From an uncultured Oxalobacteraceae bacterium (lineage in GTDB: Bacteria; Pseudomonadota; Gammaproteobacteria; Burkholderiales; Burkholderiaceae): 48,310 nucleotides of DNA. Positions 25,841 to 34,387 of the stretch are shown here, one piece after another. Position numbers and translations under genes: made by a program. The notes under the pieces are model-generated. The model made no database searches, had not been told where the DNA came from, and was given only the letters and a program-made list of their open reading frames with translations. The stretch covers positions 1 through 48,310 of the forward strand of contig CAMLIL010000040.1 of NCBI GenBank assembly GCA_946480015.1, read 5' to 3'. Each line of letters opens with the position of its first letter. The stretch's first letter is position 1.

Positions 25841-26680
25841 ATGCTGATCTTTGTCGTCTTCTTGTACTTTTGTGTGGCCTGCAGTGTGTGCTGGCTGGCT
25901 TTTTTCCCCAATGGACGGGATTTTCTCGCTCAAGGCTGGCGCAGCGCCGGCGCGCGCTGGACTGGGAGGCGCATACGCTGGTGGCAAGCAGGCCGGCGCG
26001 GTACGGCTGATCCGGGCGCGACGCTCAAGGCGAGGGCGCGCCGCGCTGGCAGGTTTTTGCGCCGTCACTGGCCCTACGCCGCGGGCGCCGCGGCGCTGGT
26101 CATCATTCCCAGCCTTATCGCCCTGTGCATGAGCAGCCCGGCCATGCTGCCGGTCTACGAAGACGATAACTGGGTGCCGGACAGTCATATTGCCGCGCTG
26201 CTCAAGGGCGAGCAACTGGTGCCGCCGGCGCCGCTGCCGCCGCTGGCCTTCACTACCCAGGAGGTCGAACTGGTGCGGCCCATGCTGGTCGATGCCAGCC
26301 GTAACTGGACGCTGCTGCATGCCGATTTCAGCCAGCGCCTGCTGCTCGTATTCAAGATCATGAAGGAAAAGCATGGCTACGACATGGCTTTGCTGGAAGG
26401 CTACCGCAGTCCCGAACGCCAGAATGTCTTGGCCGGCATGGGGGCCAGCGTAACGAACGCACGCGCGTTCCAAAGCTATCACCAGTTCGGCCTGGCGGCC
26501 GATTGCGCGTTCTGGCGTGACGGTAAGCTCATCATTTCCGAAAAAGATCCCTGGGCCATGCAGGGTTACAAGCTGTACGGTGAAGTGGCGGAATCGGTGG
26601 GCCTGACCTGGGGCGGACGCTGGACCATGATGGATTTTGGCCACACCGAATTGCGCATGAAGGGCGTGATGCACAAATAA
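25841..26680 (+). CDS. Membrane-anchored M15-type peptidoglycan peptidase next to T6SS
   Basis: The protein has 279 residues, with an N-terminal hydrophobic helix, a basic linker and a second helix (AAGAAALVIIPSLIALCMS). An M15 metallopeptidase domain follows: LEGYRSPERQN, then SYHQFGLAADCAF with zinc ligands His and Asp, and DFGHTEL with the last His and Glu. Such domains cut peptide bridges in peptidoglycan. The membrane anchors suggest a periplasmic housekeeping role, not a secreted toxin. The gene is 107 bases ahead of tssM on the same strand, so local wall opening for T6SS assembly is the likely job, as shown for other T6SS-linked peptidases. The ATG at 25841 is preferred to TTG at 25835. 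Confidence 0.85.
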   Translation: MLIFVVFLYFCVACSVCWLAFFPNGRDFLAQGWRSAGARWTGRRIRWWQAGRRGTADPGATLKARARRAGRFLRRHWPYAAGAAALVIIPSLIALCMSSPAMLPVYEDDNWVPDSHIAALLKGEQLVPPAPLPPLAFTTQEVELVRPMLVDASRNWTLLHADFSQRLLLVFKIMKEKHGYDMALLEGYRSPERQNVLAGMGASVTNARAFQSYHQFGLAADCAFWRDGKLIISEKDPWAMQGYKLYGEVAESVGLTWGGRWTMMDFGHTELRMKGVMHK

Positions 26681-26718
26681 ATTGCCAGGGGTCAAGTCGA
26701 TTGCCGGGGGTCAAACTT
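26681..26718 (+). repeat. Two tandem copies of a 19-base unit before tssM
   Basis: The units ATTGCCAGGGGTCAAGTCG and ATTGCCGGGGGTCAAACTT stand head to tail. They match in 14 of the first 15 bases. They begin right after the stop of the peptidase gene and lie about 70 bases before the chosen tssM start. They may be a binding site for a regulator or a remnant of a dispersed GGGGTCA-type repeat. Confidence 0.55.
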
Positions 26719-26787
26719 GCCGCAAGGGAATGGTGCCAACATTGCCTGCCGGACTCACTCTTCAACCTCTTCTGGACGCTCCCGACT

Positions 26788-29700
26788 ATGGCCCGACTAT
26801 GGCAGTTCCTCACCGACAGCCGCGTACTCGGCACGCTCGGTCTGGCCGCGCTTGCGGCATGTATTTTCCTTGGCGCCGACACCCTGCAGATTGCCGCCAT
26901 CTGGGCGGTATTGGCCTTGCTCGGCCTGCTGGCCCTGTGGGGCATCTTCCTGCTCGTGCGCTGGCATTACCGCAACCGCGCCGCAACCGCCTTGACCGAC
27001 GCGGTGCTGCCGGCCGCCAAGGCGGGCGCTAGCGACGTGGCGGTCTTGCGCAAGGGCATGCTCGATGCCATCCATACCATCAAGACCTCCAAGCTGGGCC
27101 TGGTCAGCGGCGCCGCCGCCCTGTACGAATTGCCGTGGTATATGGTGATCGGCAATCCGGCGGCCGGCAAGAGCAGCGCTATCGGCCGTTCCGGCCTGCA
27201 ATTTCCCCTGGCCGGTAACAAAGCCGTGCAAGGCGTCGGCGGCACCCGCAATTGCGACTGGTTTTTTACCACCGACGGCATCTTGCTCGATACCGCCGGC
27301 CGCTTTTCGGTGGAAGAGAGCGACCGCAGCGAATGGCTCGGCTTTCTCGATTTGCTGCGCAAGCACCGCCCGCGTGCGCCGATCAACGGCATCCTGATTG
27401 CCGTCAGCGTGGCCGAGCTGACCGGCGCCGATGCGCCCGCGGCCATCGAGCTGGCCAAGAACCTGCGCACCCGCGTGCAGGAATTGACCGAGCGCCTGGG
27501 CGTGTTCGCGCCCGTGTACGTGATTTTCACCAAGGTCGACCTGATCGCCGGCTTCCGCGATTTCTTCCACGATAGCGACCGTGTCGAACGCGACCGCGCC
27601 TGGGGCGCCACCCTGCGTTACAACCGCCGCAGCTCCCATCAGGACGTGCTGGCCTTCTTCGATCAGCATTTCGACGAGTTGCACGACGGCTTGAAGGAGC
27701 TGAGCCTGGCCCACATGGCCGGCAACCGCAGCACCGCCATGCGTCCCGGGGTGTTTACCTTCCCGTTGGAGTTCGCCTCGATCAAGAGCCCCTTGCGCGC
27801 TTTCCTGGCAACCCTGTTCGAAGAAAACGCTTACCAGTTCCGCCCAATATTTCGCGGCTTCTACTTCACCAGTGCGCTGCAGGAAGGCGACGCCAAGGAC
27901 CTGTCCTCCACGCTGGTGGCGCAGCAATTCGGTCTTGACCTGCGTCAGAGCGAGGCGGCCGAAGCCGGCGAGCAGTGCGGCTATTTCCTGCTCGACCTGT
28001 TCCGCAAAGTCATTTTCGCCGACAAGGACCTGGTCGCGCGTTACACCGCGCCGACCGCCGCCCGCCTCAAACACGCCACCTTTTTCGCCGCCACCGTGCT
28101 GCTCGGCTGCGCGCTGGGGGGCTGGAGCTGGTCCTACATGGGCAACCGGCAACTGGCGGTCAATGTGCAGGCCGACCTGGACAAGGTGGTCAAGCTGCAG
28201 GCCCGGCGCAGCGATCTGCAGTCGCGCCTGGAAGCACTGGATATCTTGCAGGACCGCATCGCCCAACTGGAAAAATACAGTGCCGACACTCCGTTGGCCC
28301 TGTCCTTCGGCTTGTACCAGGGCGCCGCGCTGGAGCGCAAATTACGCGAGGAATATTTCGCCGGCGTCAGCCAGGTGATGTTGCAGCCGGTCGCCGCCGG
28401 CATCGAAGCCTTGCTGGCCGACATGAACGCCAATCCCGGCCAACTCTCGCAGAAAGCGGTCGCGCCGGCTGCCGCGCGGCCCGGCCAGCCCTATCAGGAC
28501 GCGTCCCCGGCCAGTTATGACGATGTGTACAACGCCCTCAAGACTTACCTCATGCTGGGCGACAAGACGCGCGCCGAAGCCAGCCACCTGAATGACCAGA
28601 TGACCCGCTACTGGCGCGGCTGGCTGGAAGCGAACCGGGGTACCATGCCGCGCGAACAAATGATCCGCAGCGCCGAGCGCCTGATGAGCTTTTACGTATC
28701 CCAGACCGCCGACCCGGCGTGGCCCAGGCTGGCCATCAAGCTGAGCCTGCTCGACACTACCCGCGAGCATTTGCGCCACGTGCAAAGCGGTACGCCGGCG
28801 CGTGACCGTGTGTTTGCCGATATTAAATCGCGCGCCAGCACCCGTTTTCCCGCGGTCACGGTAGCGCGCATCGTCGGCGACGCCGACCAGGGCTTGATCG
28901 TCGGCAGCAATGCCGTGCCCGGCGCCTTTACCCGCGATGCCTGGGAAAAGTTCGTGCTGGGCGCCATCCGCGATGTGTCGAACAAGGAATTGCAGTCGAC
29001 CGACTGGGTGCTCAAAACCGCCAGCAAGGACGACCTGACCCTGGAAGGCAGCCCCGAACAGATTCAGAAAAGCCTGATCGACATGTATAAGACCGAGTAC
29101 GCACGGGAATGGCTGCGCTTCGTGCAGGGCATCACCATGAGCGAGCTGGGCGGATTCGACGCGAGCGTGCGCGCCATGAACCGGCTCGGCGACCCGCAGA
29201 TATCGCCGATCGCCAAACTGCTGCAGGCGATCGACCGCGAAACCTCCTGGGATAACCCGGGCACGGCCCGCACCACGATGGCCAAGGTGGAGAAGGGCGC
29301 GTTCGCCTGGTTCAAGGAAAGCGTGCTGCGGCGCGCGCCCACCGAGGCGCGCCAGGTAGTGGAGCTGAGCCAGCCTGAGCCGGGCGCGGCAACGCCGCAG
29401 ATGGGGCCGATCGGACGCGAGTTTTCCGGCGTGGCTCGCCTGGTGGGCAAGCACGAGAAGGATAACTCGCTGCTGAGCGGCTACCTGGACAGCCTGGCGC
29501 GCGTGCGCTCCCGCCTCAACCAGCTGAAAAACCAGGGCGACCCCGGCCCGGGCGCCAAGCAATTCATGCAGCAGACCCTGGAAGGCGGCGGTTCCGAGCT
29601 GGCCGACGCGCTTAAATATGTCGACGAGCAAATGTTGACCGGCATGACCGATACCCAGAAACTGGCCCTGCGGCCATTGCTGGTGCGCCCGCTGATGCAA

Positions 29701-30504
29701 ACTTTCGCCGTCATCGTCCAGCCCAGCGAAACGGAGATTAATAAAACCTGGCAAGTGCAGGTACTGGAACCGTTCCAGAAGAGCCTTGCAAGCAAGTATC
29801 CGTTCGATGCCGCGTCGCGCGTCGAAGCCACTCCCGCCGAGATCGGCATGGTTTTCGGTCCCGAGGGACAGATCGCCAAGTTCGTCAACGGCTCCATGGG
29901 GCCGCTGGTGGTACGGCGCGGCGATGTGCTGGCGGCACGCACCTGGGCCGACATGGGCATTGTCCTGGTGCCATCGGCCGTAGCTGGCTTTCCCGGCTGG
30001 ATCGCCCCCCTGATCAACAACGGCGTCGCGTCCACGACTGCGAGCGGTCCGCAGACCGTGTTTCAGCTGCAAGCGACGCCCGCGCCCGGCACCCTGGAAT
30101 ACACGATTGAGATCGACGGCCAGCAACTACGCTATCGCAACACCCCGCCGGCCTGGACCAATATGGTGCACCCCAGCCCCAACGGCGTGGCTGGGGCCAA
30201 GATTGTCGCCACGACCTTTGACGGCCGTACCGTGGAGTTGGTCAACGAGGCAGGCCAGTTTGGCTTGAAGCGCATGCTCGATGCGGCCCAGCGCAAGCGC
30301 AAGGACGGCGGCGTGTTCGAGCTGCGCTGGAGCAGCGGCAACGTCACCGTCGCTGTCGACCTGAAGATCATCAGCAGTCCCGATATCGATCCGCACCCGC
30401 ACCCGCAGGCGCGCGGCTTCCTCGGCTTGCGCTTGCCTGAAACCATCGTCGGCCGGCCCGCCGCGCCTGCGCTAGCGATGGCGAACGTGGGCGGTGCCCA
30501 ATGA
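26788..30504 (+). CDS. tssM: T6SS membrane complex protein TssM (IcmF)
   Basis: TssM spans the inner membrane and periplasm and joins TssL to TssJ. The 1238-residue protein has two helices near the N-terminus (VLGTLGLAALAACIFLG and IAAIWAVLALLGLLALWGIF). A cytoplasmic NTPase domain follows, with Walker A GNPAAGKSS near residue 121 and DTAGRF. A third helix lies at about residues 430-450 (FFAATVLLGCALGGWSW), and then comes the long periplasmic part that binds TssJ. The ATG at 26788 gives the usual N-terminus. An in-frame TTG at 26701 would lie inside the tandem repeat. No strong ribosome site precedes the ATG. It overlaps tagF by four bases. Confidence 0.96.
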   Translation: MARLWQFLTDSRVLGTLGLAALAACIFLGADTLQIAAIWAVLALLGLLALWGIFLLVRWHYRNRAATALTDAVLPAAKAGASDVAVLRKGMLDAIHTIKTSKLGLVSGAAALYELPWYMVIGNPAAGKSSAIGRSGLQFPLAGNKAVQGVGGTRNCDWFFTTDGILLDTAGRFSVEESDRSEWLGFLDLLRKHRPRAPINGILIAVSVAELTGADAPAAIELAKNLRTRVQELTERLGVFAPVYVIFTKVDLIAGFRDFFHDSDRVERDRAWGATLRYNRRSSHQDVLAFFDQHFDELHDGLKELSLAHMAGNRSTAMRPGVFTFPLEFASIKSPLRAFLATLFEENAYQFRPIFRGFYFTSALQEGDAKDLSSTLVAQQFGLDLRQSEAAEAGEQCGYFLLDLFRKVIFADKDLVARYTAPTAARLKHATFFAATVLLGCALGGWSWSYMGNRQLAVNVQADLDKVVKLQARRSDLQSRLEALDILQDRIAQLEKYSADTPLALSFGLYQGAALERKLREEYFAGVSQVMLQPVAAGIEALLADMNANPGQLSQKAVAPAAARPGQPYQDASPASYDDVYNALKTYLMLGDKTRAEASHLNDQMTRYWRGWLEANRGTMPREQMIRSAERLMSFYVSQTADPAWPRLAIKLSLLDTTREHLRHVQSGTPARDRVFADIKSRASTRFPAVTVARIVGDADQGLIVGSNAVPGAFTRDAWEKFVLGAIRDVSNKELQSTDWVLKTASKDDLTLEGSPEQIQKSLIDMYKTEYAREWLRFVQGITMSELGGFDASVRAMNRLGDPQISPIAKLLQAIDRETSWDNPGTARTTMAKVEKGAFAWFKESVLRRAPTEARQVVELSQPEPGAATPQMGPIGREFSGVARLVGKHEKDNSLLSGYLDSLARVRSRLNQLKNQGDPGPGAKQFMQQTLEGGGSELADALKYVDEQMLTGMTDTQKLALRPLLVRPLMQTFAVIVQPSETEINKTWQVQVLEPFQKSLASKYPFDAASRVEATPAEIGMVFGPEGQIAKFVNGSMGPLVVRRGDVLAARTWADMGIVLVPSAVAGFPGWIAPLINNGVASTTASGPQTVFQLQATPAPGTLEYTIEIDGQQLRYRNTPPAWTNMVHPSPNGVAGAKIVATTFDGRTVELVNEAGQFGLKRMLDAAQRKRKDGGVFELRWSSGNVTVAVDLKIISSPDIDPHPHPQARGFLGLRLPETIVGRPAAPALAMANVGGAQ

Positions 30505-31478
30505 TGCGCGTCGATTCCACCGCCCGCATCGGCTACTTCGGCAAACTGCCTGGTCGCAGCGACTTCATCAAGGCAGCGCAGGACATTCCGCTGATGGGCG
30601 TGCTGGATGGCTGGCTGGCCCAAGTCATGGCCGCCTTGCCCGAGGATGCCCGCTGGAAGCTCAACTACGATGCGCTTGCGCCCGTGCATTTCGTCTTCGT
30701 CGGCCCGCGCCGCCGTCACGCCATCGCTGGACACATCATGGGCAGCCGCGACCAGTCGGGCCGGCGCTTTCCATTTCTCATGATGCGCACCCTCGAGCTG
30801 GCCGATCCCGCCACGTTCGCCGCCCGCTGTCCCATTGTGCTCGAAGCCTTGTGGAACAGCATGGGGCGCCTGGGCCGCGAGGTGATGGGGGCCACCGATC
30901 CGGCGCTGGCCTTGAGTTTGCAAGGCGTGGGCGAGGAAGAGGTGGAGGTGGACGAACTGGCTGGCGCCGCCCTGGCCAGCTTCCTGGCCACCGGCACGGT
31001 CGGCGCGCTCTCAAGCATGCTCGACCAACGCAATGTGCGCCAATTGGTGCTGGCGCTGGGGCTGCTGCTGCAACCGGTCTTGCATGCCGGCGTTACCGAT
31101 CTCGGCAAGAGCCTGGTGCTGCCCCTGCCTGACAATCCCTTCGCCCGTCATGTCGTGGCCGCATTCTGGCTGGAACTGATCGTGCCCTTTCTCGGTAATG
31201 CCGACGCCGAACTGGGCCTGTTCATCGCCACGCTCGAACTGCGTCCGGTGCTGGTGGTGGGCTTTCGCGGCGCGTCCGCGCCAACCTTGCGCGCCATCAT
31301 CGACCCGGCCTTCGGCGCCGAGCAGCAAGTCGCATTTTCCGACACCGACTGGGTCGACGAGCAGGTCGGCGTCGACGTCGACATCCGCGCCCTCGCCAGC
31401 TACCTGGACCAGCCGCAGCTGCCGCTGAAAATGGCGCGTGAATTATTCCTGCAAACTTTTATTGGAGGTGGACCATGA
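30501..31478 (+). CDS. tagF: T6SS-associated protein TagF
   Basis: The N-terminus (RIGYFGKLPGRSDFIKA) is the hallmark of TagF/ImpM proteins. In Pseudomonas TagF holds T6SS activity down after translation, partly through the Fha protein. The protein has 325 residues, longer than a bare TagF domain (about 200); the rest has no clear motif and may be lineage-specific. Its start overlaps the tssM stop, and its stop overlaps the OmpA-like gene, so all three genes are translationally coupled. The usual partners ppkA, pppA and fha are not in this window. Either the first or second of two neighbouring ATG codons could be used. Confidence 0.92.
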   Translation: MMRVDSTARIGYFGKLPGRSDFIKAAQDIPLMGVLDGWLAQVMAALPEDARWKLNYDALAPVHFVFVGPRRRHAIAGHIMGSRDQSGRRFPFLMMRTLELADPATFAARCPIVLEALWNSMGRLGREVMGATDPALALSLQGVGEEEVEVDELAGAALASFLATGTVGALSSMLDQRNVRQLVLALGLLLQPVLHAGVTDLGKSLVLPLPDNPFARHVVAAFWLELIVPFLGNADAELGLFIATLELRPVLVVGFRGASAPTLRAIIDPAFGAEQQVAFSDTDWVDEQVGVDVDIRALASYLDQPQLPLKMARELFLQTFIGGGP

Positions 31479-32233
31479 AGCGCATCTGTGTGCTGGCGGC
31501 CGTGCTGGCGGCCGCCAACGTGTCGGCCACCGTCGACCCGAACGCTGCGGTGGTGGTCAGCGGCACCGTGGCCGACGAGGCCAGCAAGGCCGGCCTGCTG
31601 GGCAAGCTGCGCGAGCTCTACGGTGCGACCCGGGTGGTCGATCAATTGGCGGTCGGTACGGTATCGAGTCCGGCCAATTGGGATGACTACGTGCAGAAGC
31701 TGCTGGGGCCGAATTTAAAGCTCATCAGCGGCGGCCAGTTGAAGATCGATGGCAACAGCATTAGCGTGCGTGGCGAGGTCGGCAGCGAAGCGCAGCGGCA
31801 ACAAATCGCCGCCGACTTTGCCGCCAGCCTCAATCCGACCTATACCGTCAACAACGGCTTGCGGGTCGCGCAATCGGAGCAGAAGGCACTCGACGATACC
31901 CTGGCCAACCGCCTGATCGAATTCGAATCTGGCCGGGCGACCCTGACCGATTCCGGCAAGCTCATTCTCGACCAGATGAGTGTGGTCATGCTGCGTTTGA
32001 AAGACAAGAAGGTCGACGTGATCGGGCATACCGACAACGCCGGCTCGCGCGCCAGCAATGTACCGCTGAGCCAGGCGCGCGCCGAGGCGGTCAGAACGTA
32101 TCTTGCCTCCAAAGGCGTCAAGCCGGAACTGGTCAATGTCTCGGGGGAGGGGCCGGACCGGCCGGTGGCCGACAACCGCACGCCGGAAGGGCGGGCGCGC
32201 AACCGGCGCATTGAGTTCAAGGTGGTGCAGTAA
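31475..32233 (+). CDS. Periplasmic BON-OmpA domain protein of T6SS cluster
   Basis: The 252-residue protein starts with a cleavable-looking signal peptide (MKRICVLAAVLAAANVSA). A BON-like middle region follows (LKIDGNSISVRGEVGSEAQR), and then a C-terminal OmpA peptidoglycan-binding domain: LIEFESGRATLTDSGKLILD, VIGHTDNAGSRASN and the NRRIEFKV end. It would anchor the secretion machine to peptidoglycan. TssL in this cluster has no such domain, so this stand-alone protein may take the role of TagL or a fused TssL. GGAGG lies six bases before the ATG. It is coupled to tagF by a four-base overlap. Confidence 0.9.
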   Translation: MKRICVLAAVLAAANVSATVDPNAAVVVSGTVADEASKAGLLGKLRELYGATRVVDQLAVGTVSSPANWDDYVQKLLGPNLKLISGGQLKIDGNSISVRGEVGSEAQRQQIAADFAASLNPTYTVNNGLRVAQSEQKALDDTLANRLIEFESGRATLTDSGKLILDQMSVVMLRLKDKKVDVIGHTDNAGSRASNVPLSQARAEAVRTYLASKGVKPELVNVSGEGPDRPVADNRTPEGRARNRRIEFKVVQ

Positions 32234-32257
32234 GCATCGTCGTCCTCGCGCAACGCT

Positions 32258-32308
32258 GGGACCCATGCCGAATCTGCAGCGCAGTTCTGCTGCAGTCGTA
32301 TGGGCCCC
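32258..32308. other. Long imperfect hairpin between convergent genes
   Basis: An outer stem (GGGACCCAT with ATGGGCCCC, one mismatch) encloses an inner stem built from CTGCAG-GCAG and CTGC-TGCAG. The centre is near 32285. It sits between the convergent ends of the OmpA-like gene and tssL, where a terminator is expected. There is no T run on either strand, so a factor-independent role is doubtful. Confidence 0.5.
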
Positions 32309-32330
32309 CGAGTGCGCGAGCGCGACCTTA

Positions 32331-33086
32331 TCAGGGCAGGGTGATGGTCACGCTGGCCGCGCGCGGCGGCAGTTTGACCAGGTCATTGTAGGCAGCCAGC
32401 GACTGCCCGGTGTGATGGCTGAGACTAGCCCGGAACCCGATGTACGCCCCCAGGACACACACACCGAACACGCAGGTCAGGGCCCACAGCGACATGTCGC
32501 TGCGCAGCCGGTTGGCGATCTGGTCCGGACGTTCCACATGCGGCGCGAAGCCGCGATTTTTGCCGCGCATGCGGGCGATCTCGTCGCCCAGACGGGCGCA
32601 CAGATAGTTGAGCTTATCTTCGCCGTCGAGCACATAGCGGCCTTGAAATCCCATCAATAGACAGAGATGGAATACTTCCAGCGCCTGCAAATGCTTGCTG
32701 CCGCGCGCCCGCAATTCTTCCAGACGGTGGAAGAAATGCTCCCCGGCCAGCTGGTCGCCGAACAGGCGCAATTGCAGGGGCCGGGTTTCCCACACCTCGC
32801 GCACGGCGTAGGGCGAGCGCAGAATGATTTCATCGACCGCCGCGCAGTATGCGTACCTGGCGTGCTGCACATCGTCAGGTTCGACGCCGAGCTGGCGCGC
32901 GCCGCGATCCACATCGGCGAGAAACTGCGTCATATTGTTGATGAACGCCGTCTGGTCGTGTGGTCCGGAGCCGTTTTTCAGCAGGAACAAAGCGTAAAAG
33001 CCTTCGTACATCAGGTCGACCAGGCTGCGTGGGCCGGGTGGACGGGGTGGGGCCTTAGGGTCGCGGCGATCAACATTGGGGTACAT
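32331..33086 (-). CDS. tssL: T6SS membrane complex protein TssL (DotU)
   Basis: TssL is the inner-membrane DotU-family protein of the membrane complex. The 251-residue product has the cytoplasmic helical domain with DEIILRSPYAVREVWETRPL, HFFHRLEELRARGSKHLQAL and the conserved LMGFQGRYVLDG. One membrane helix near the C-terminus follows (MSLWALTCVFGVCVLGAYIG), then a short periplasmic tail. No peptidoglycan-binding domain is attached, as in short TssL. The ATG at 33086 has GGAGG five bases ahead, so I prefer it to an upstream start. It lies 19 bases after tssJ, on the strand opposite to the rest of the T6SS genes. Confidence 0.95.
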   Translation of the reverse strand: MYPNVDRRDPKAPPRPPGPRSLVDLMYEGFYALFLLKNGSGPHDQTAFINNMTQFLADVDRGARQLGVEPDDVQHARYAYCAAVDEIILRSPYAVREVWETRPLQLRLFGDQLAGEHFFHRLEELRARGSKHLQALEVFHLCLLMGFQGRYVLDGEDKLNYLCARLGDEIARMRGKNRGFAPHVERPDQIANRLRSDMSLWALTCVFGVCVLGAYIGFRASLSHHTGQSLAAYNDLVKLPPRAASVTITLP

Positions 33087-33105
33087 AAATCCTCCAGGTA
33101 AAAAC

Positions 33106-33615
33106 TCAGGGGCAGCGTGGCGCCGGCGCACCGGCCAGGCTGAGCGCGCATGCATGGGCGGCGATCTGCACGCCGTTTTTTTCGGCGTCGGCCGCAGGCA
33201 GACTCAGGCGCCAGCCTTGCACGCCAGGGTGGTGAAACAGGCCGACCACGCCGATAAAGCCAGCCTCGCGCCCCAGCTTTTCCTGCAGGCGCAGCTGCTG
33301 GCCTGGGATCAAGGTCAATTCCTTTACCTCGATCAGGTCGGCGCCGAAGACCTCGTGCTCGCGCTGCGCATCGAGAAAGGTGTCGAAGCTTGCCTGATCG
33401 AATGCGGCGCGCTGGCGTAGCTTGTAAATGCGCGTGACCAGGGCCAGCGCCTGGCCTTGCGCAGTGGTGTTGAGTTTGGCCGCTCCATTCAGTGCCAGCA
33501 GGACGTTGCGAGGCGGCTTCTGCGCCTCGGGTAGCTCGGCCGGCGTGCGTCCCAGCCCGCTGCAGCCGGGCAAGACGAGCGCCAACAGCATCGGAATATA
33601 ACGAATCGCGTGCAT
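33106..33615 (-). CDS. tssJ: T6SS outer-membrane lipoprotein TssJ
   Basis: TssJ anchors the T6SS membrane complex in the outer membrane. The 169-residue precursor starts MHAIRYIPMLLALVLPGC with a lipobox ending at C18; Ser follows, with no Asp at +2, which fits outer-membrane sorting. The mature part has family features: NVLLALNGAAKLNT, then LVTRIYKLRQRAAFDQASF, and the end block with HACALSL. GGGAG lies six bases before the ATG at 33615. The upstream extension, though in frame, is not needed. tssJ leads a two-gene unit with tssL, divergent from the sheath genes. Confidence 0.93.
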   Translation of the reverse strand: MHAIRYIPMLLALVLPGCSGLGRTPAELPEAQKPPRNVLLALNGAAKLNTTAQGQALALVTRIYKLRQRAAFDQASFDTFLDAQREHEVFGADLIEVKELTLIPGQQLRLQEKLGREAGFIGVVGLFHHPGVQGWRLSLPAADAEKNGVQIAAHACALSLAGAPAPRCP

Positions 33616-33800
33616 GCACCACTCCCACAGTTTGAGTGAAGCCTCCATTAAACGGGATCGTGCCGAGAAGCAACTGCGCCGGCGCAAAGGTGGTTTATTT
33701 CCCAAAGGAAATCAAGCCGACAAATTCTTGACTGCACGCAATTCACGATATTTCCGGTGAACAATAATGAGCTCTGGACAAACCGACCCGGAGACCCAGC
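33616..33800. promoter_or_regulatory. Divergent control region between tssJ and T6SS lipoprotein gene
   Basis: The 185-base spacer must hold promoters for tssJL (leftward) and for the lipoprotein-tssBC-hcp genes (rightward). A small inverted repeat, TTTCC-CAAA-GGAAA, spans 33698-33711 and could be an operator. TTGACT at 33728-33733 resembles a -35 box, but the best -10 match (TATTTC) is only 15 bases away. I found no clear sigma-54 site. Confidence 0.45.
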
Positions 33801-34358
33801 ATGCTGTTGAAACATTTCCTTCCCGGCGTCGCGTGCTTCGCCATACTGGCGGGCTGCGCGAGCACCGACACCAAGCCCGCCCCCAAGCAGGCCATTACGG
33901 TCAGCACAGCGATGGCCGAAGCGGAAGCGGCCATCAGCGCTGGCCAGGCTGCGAAAGGCATCGCCATCCTTACCTCGGCCACCTTGGCCTATCCCACCGA
34001 CAAGCAGCCCTGGCTGCGCATGGCCCAGCACAACTTCGACAGCCACTCCTACGGCCAAGCCATCGTCGACGCCCTGGAAGTGCTGGAGCGCGATCAGGAC
34101 GACATGCAGGCTCACAGCATCGTTGCCGTGGCCGGCATGCGGGTGTCGGTCAAGGCGCTGACCGATCTGGCGCAAAAGAACAATTTGAATGGCACGGTGC
34201 GCAGCGAAGCGCAGGACCTGGCCAAGATGCTGCGTACACGCCTGGGTGACGAGCTCGTGCCGGGGGCAATACCAAAGTGCAGATCATGCCGTGTCGTACC
34301 GACCCCGGCCGTGGTCAAGAAACCCAAGGGTTCCGACGACCCCTTCGCCAACTTCTGA
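33801..34358 (+). CDS. TPR-like lipoprotein of T6SS cluster
   Basis: The 185-residue precursor has a lipoprotein signal ending in ILAGC (C19). Helical TPR-like repeats follow (AEAEAAISAGQAAKGIAIL, then WLRMAQHNFDSHSYGQAIVD), and the C-terminal tail ends KKPKGSDDPFANF. Such lipoproteins occur just ahead of tssB in some betaproteobacterial T6SS loci; their function is not settled. GGAG sits nine bases before the ATG. Between 34263 and 34295 the reading frame uses codons unlike its surroundings (GCA, ATA, CCA, AGA, TCA), while another frame there reads GNTKVQIMP with favoured codons. This looks like two compensating frameshifts near the C-terminus. Confidence 0.8.
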   Translation: MLLKHFLPGVACFAILAGCASTDTKPAPKQAITVSTAMAEAEAAISAGQAAKGIAILTSATLAYPTDKQPWLRMAQHNFDSHSYGQAIVDALEVLERDQDDMQAHSIVAVAGMRVSVKALTDLAQKNNLNGTVRSEAQDLAKMLRTRLGDELVPGAIPKCRSCRVVPTPAVVKKPKGSDDPFANF

Positions 34359-34387
34359 TCGCTACCGCCAGTTCATAAGGAGTCATG

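Noticed and set aside
25841..26680. M15 peptidase as a T6SS toxin with a missing immunity gene
   Set aside because: Two N-terminal hydrophobic segments and its place before tssM fit a membrane-anchored housekeeping role better. No immunity-like gene is adjacent.
28342..30126. Long open frame on the minus strand inside tssM
   Set aside because: It lies opposite a clear TssM protein and has the Gln-, His- and Arg-rich look of antisense frames in GC-rich DNA. No ribosome site or domain.
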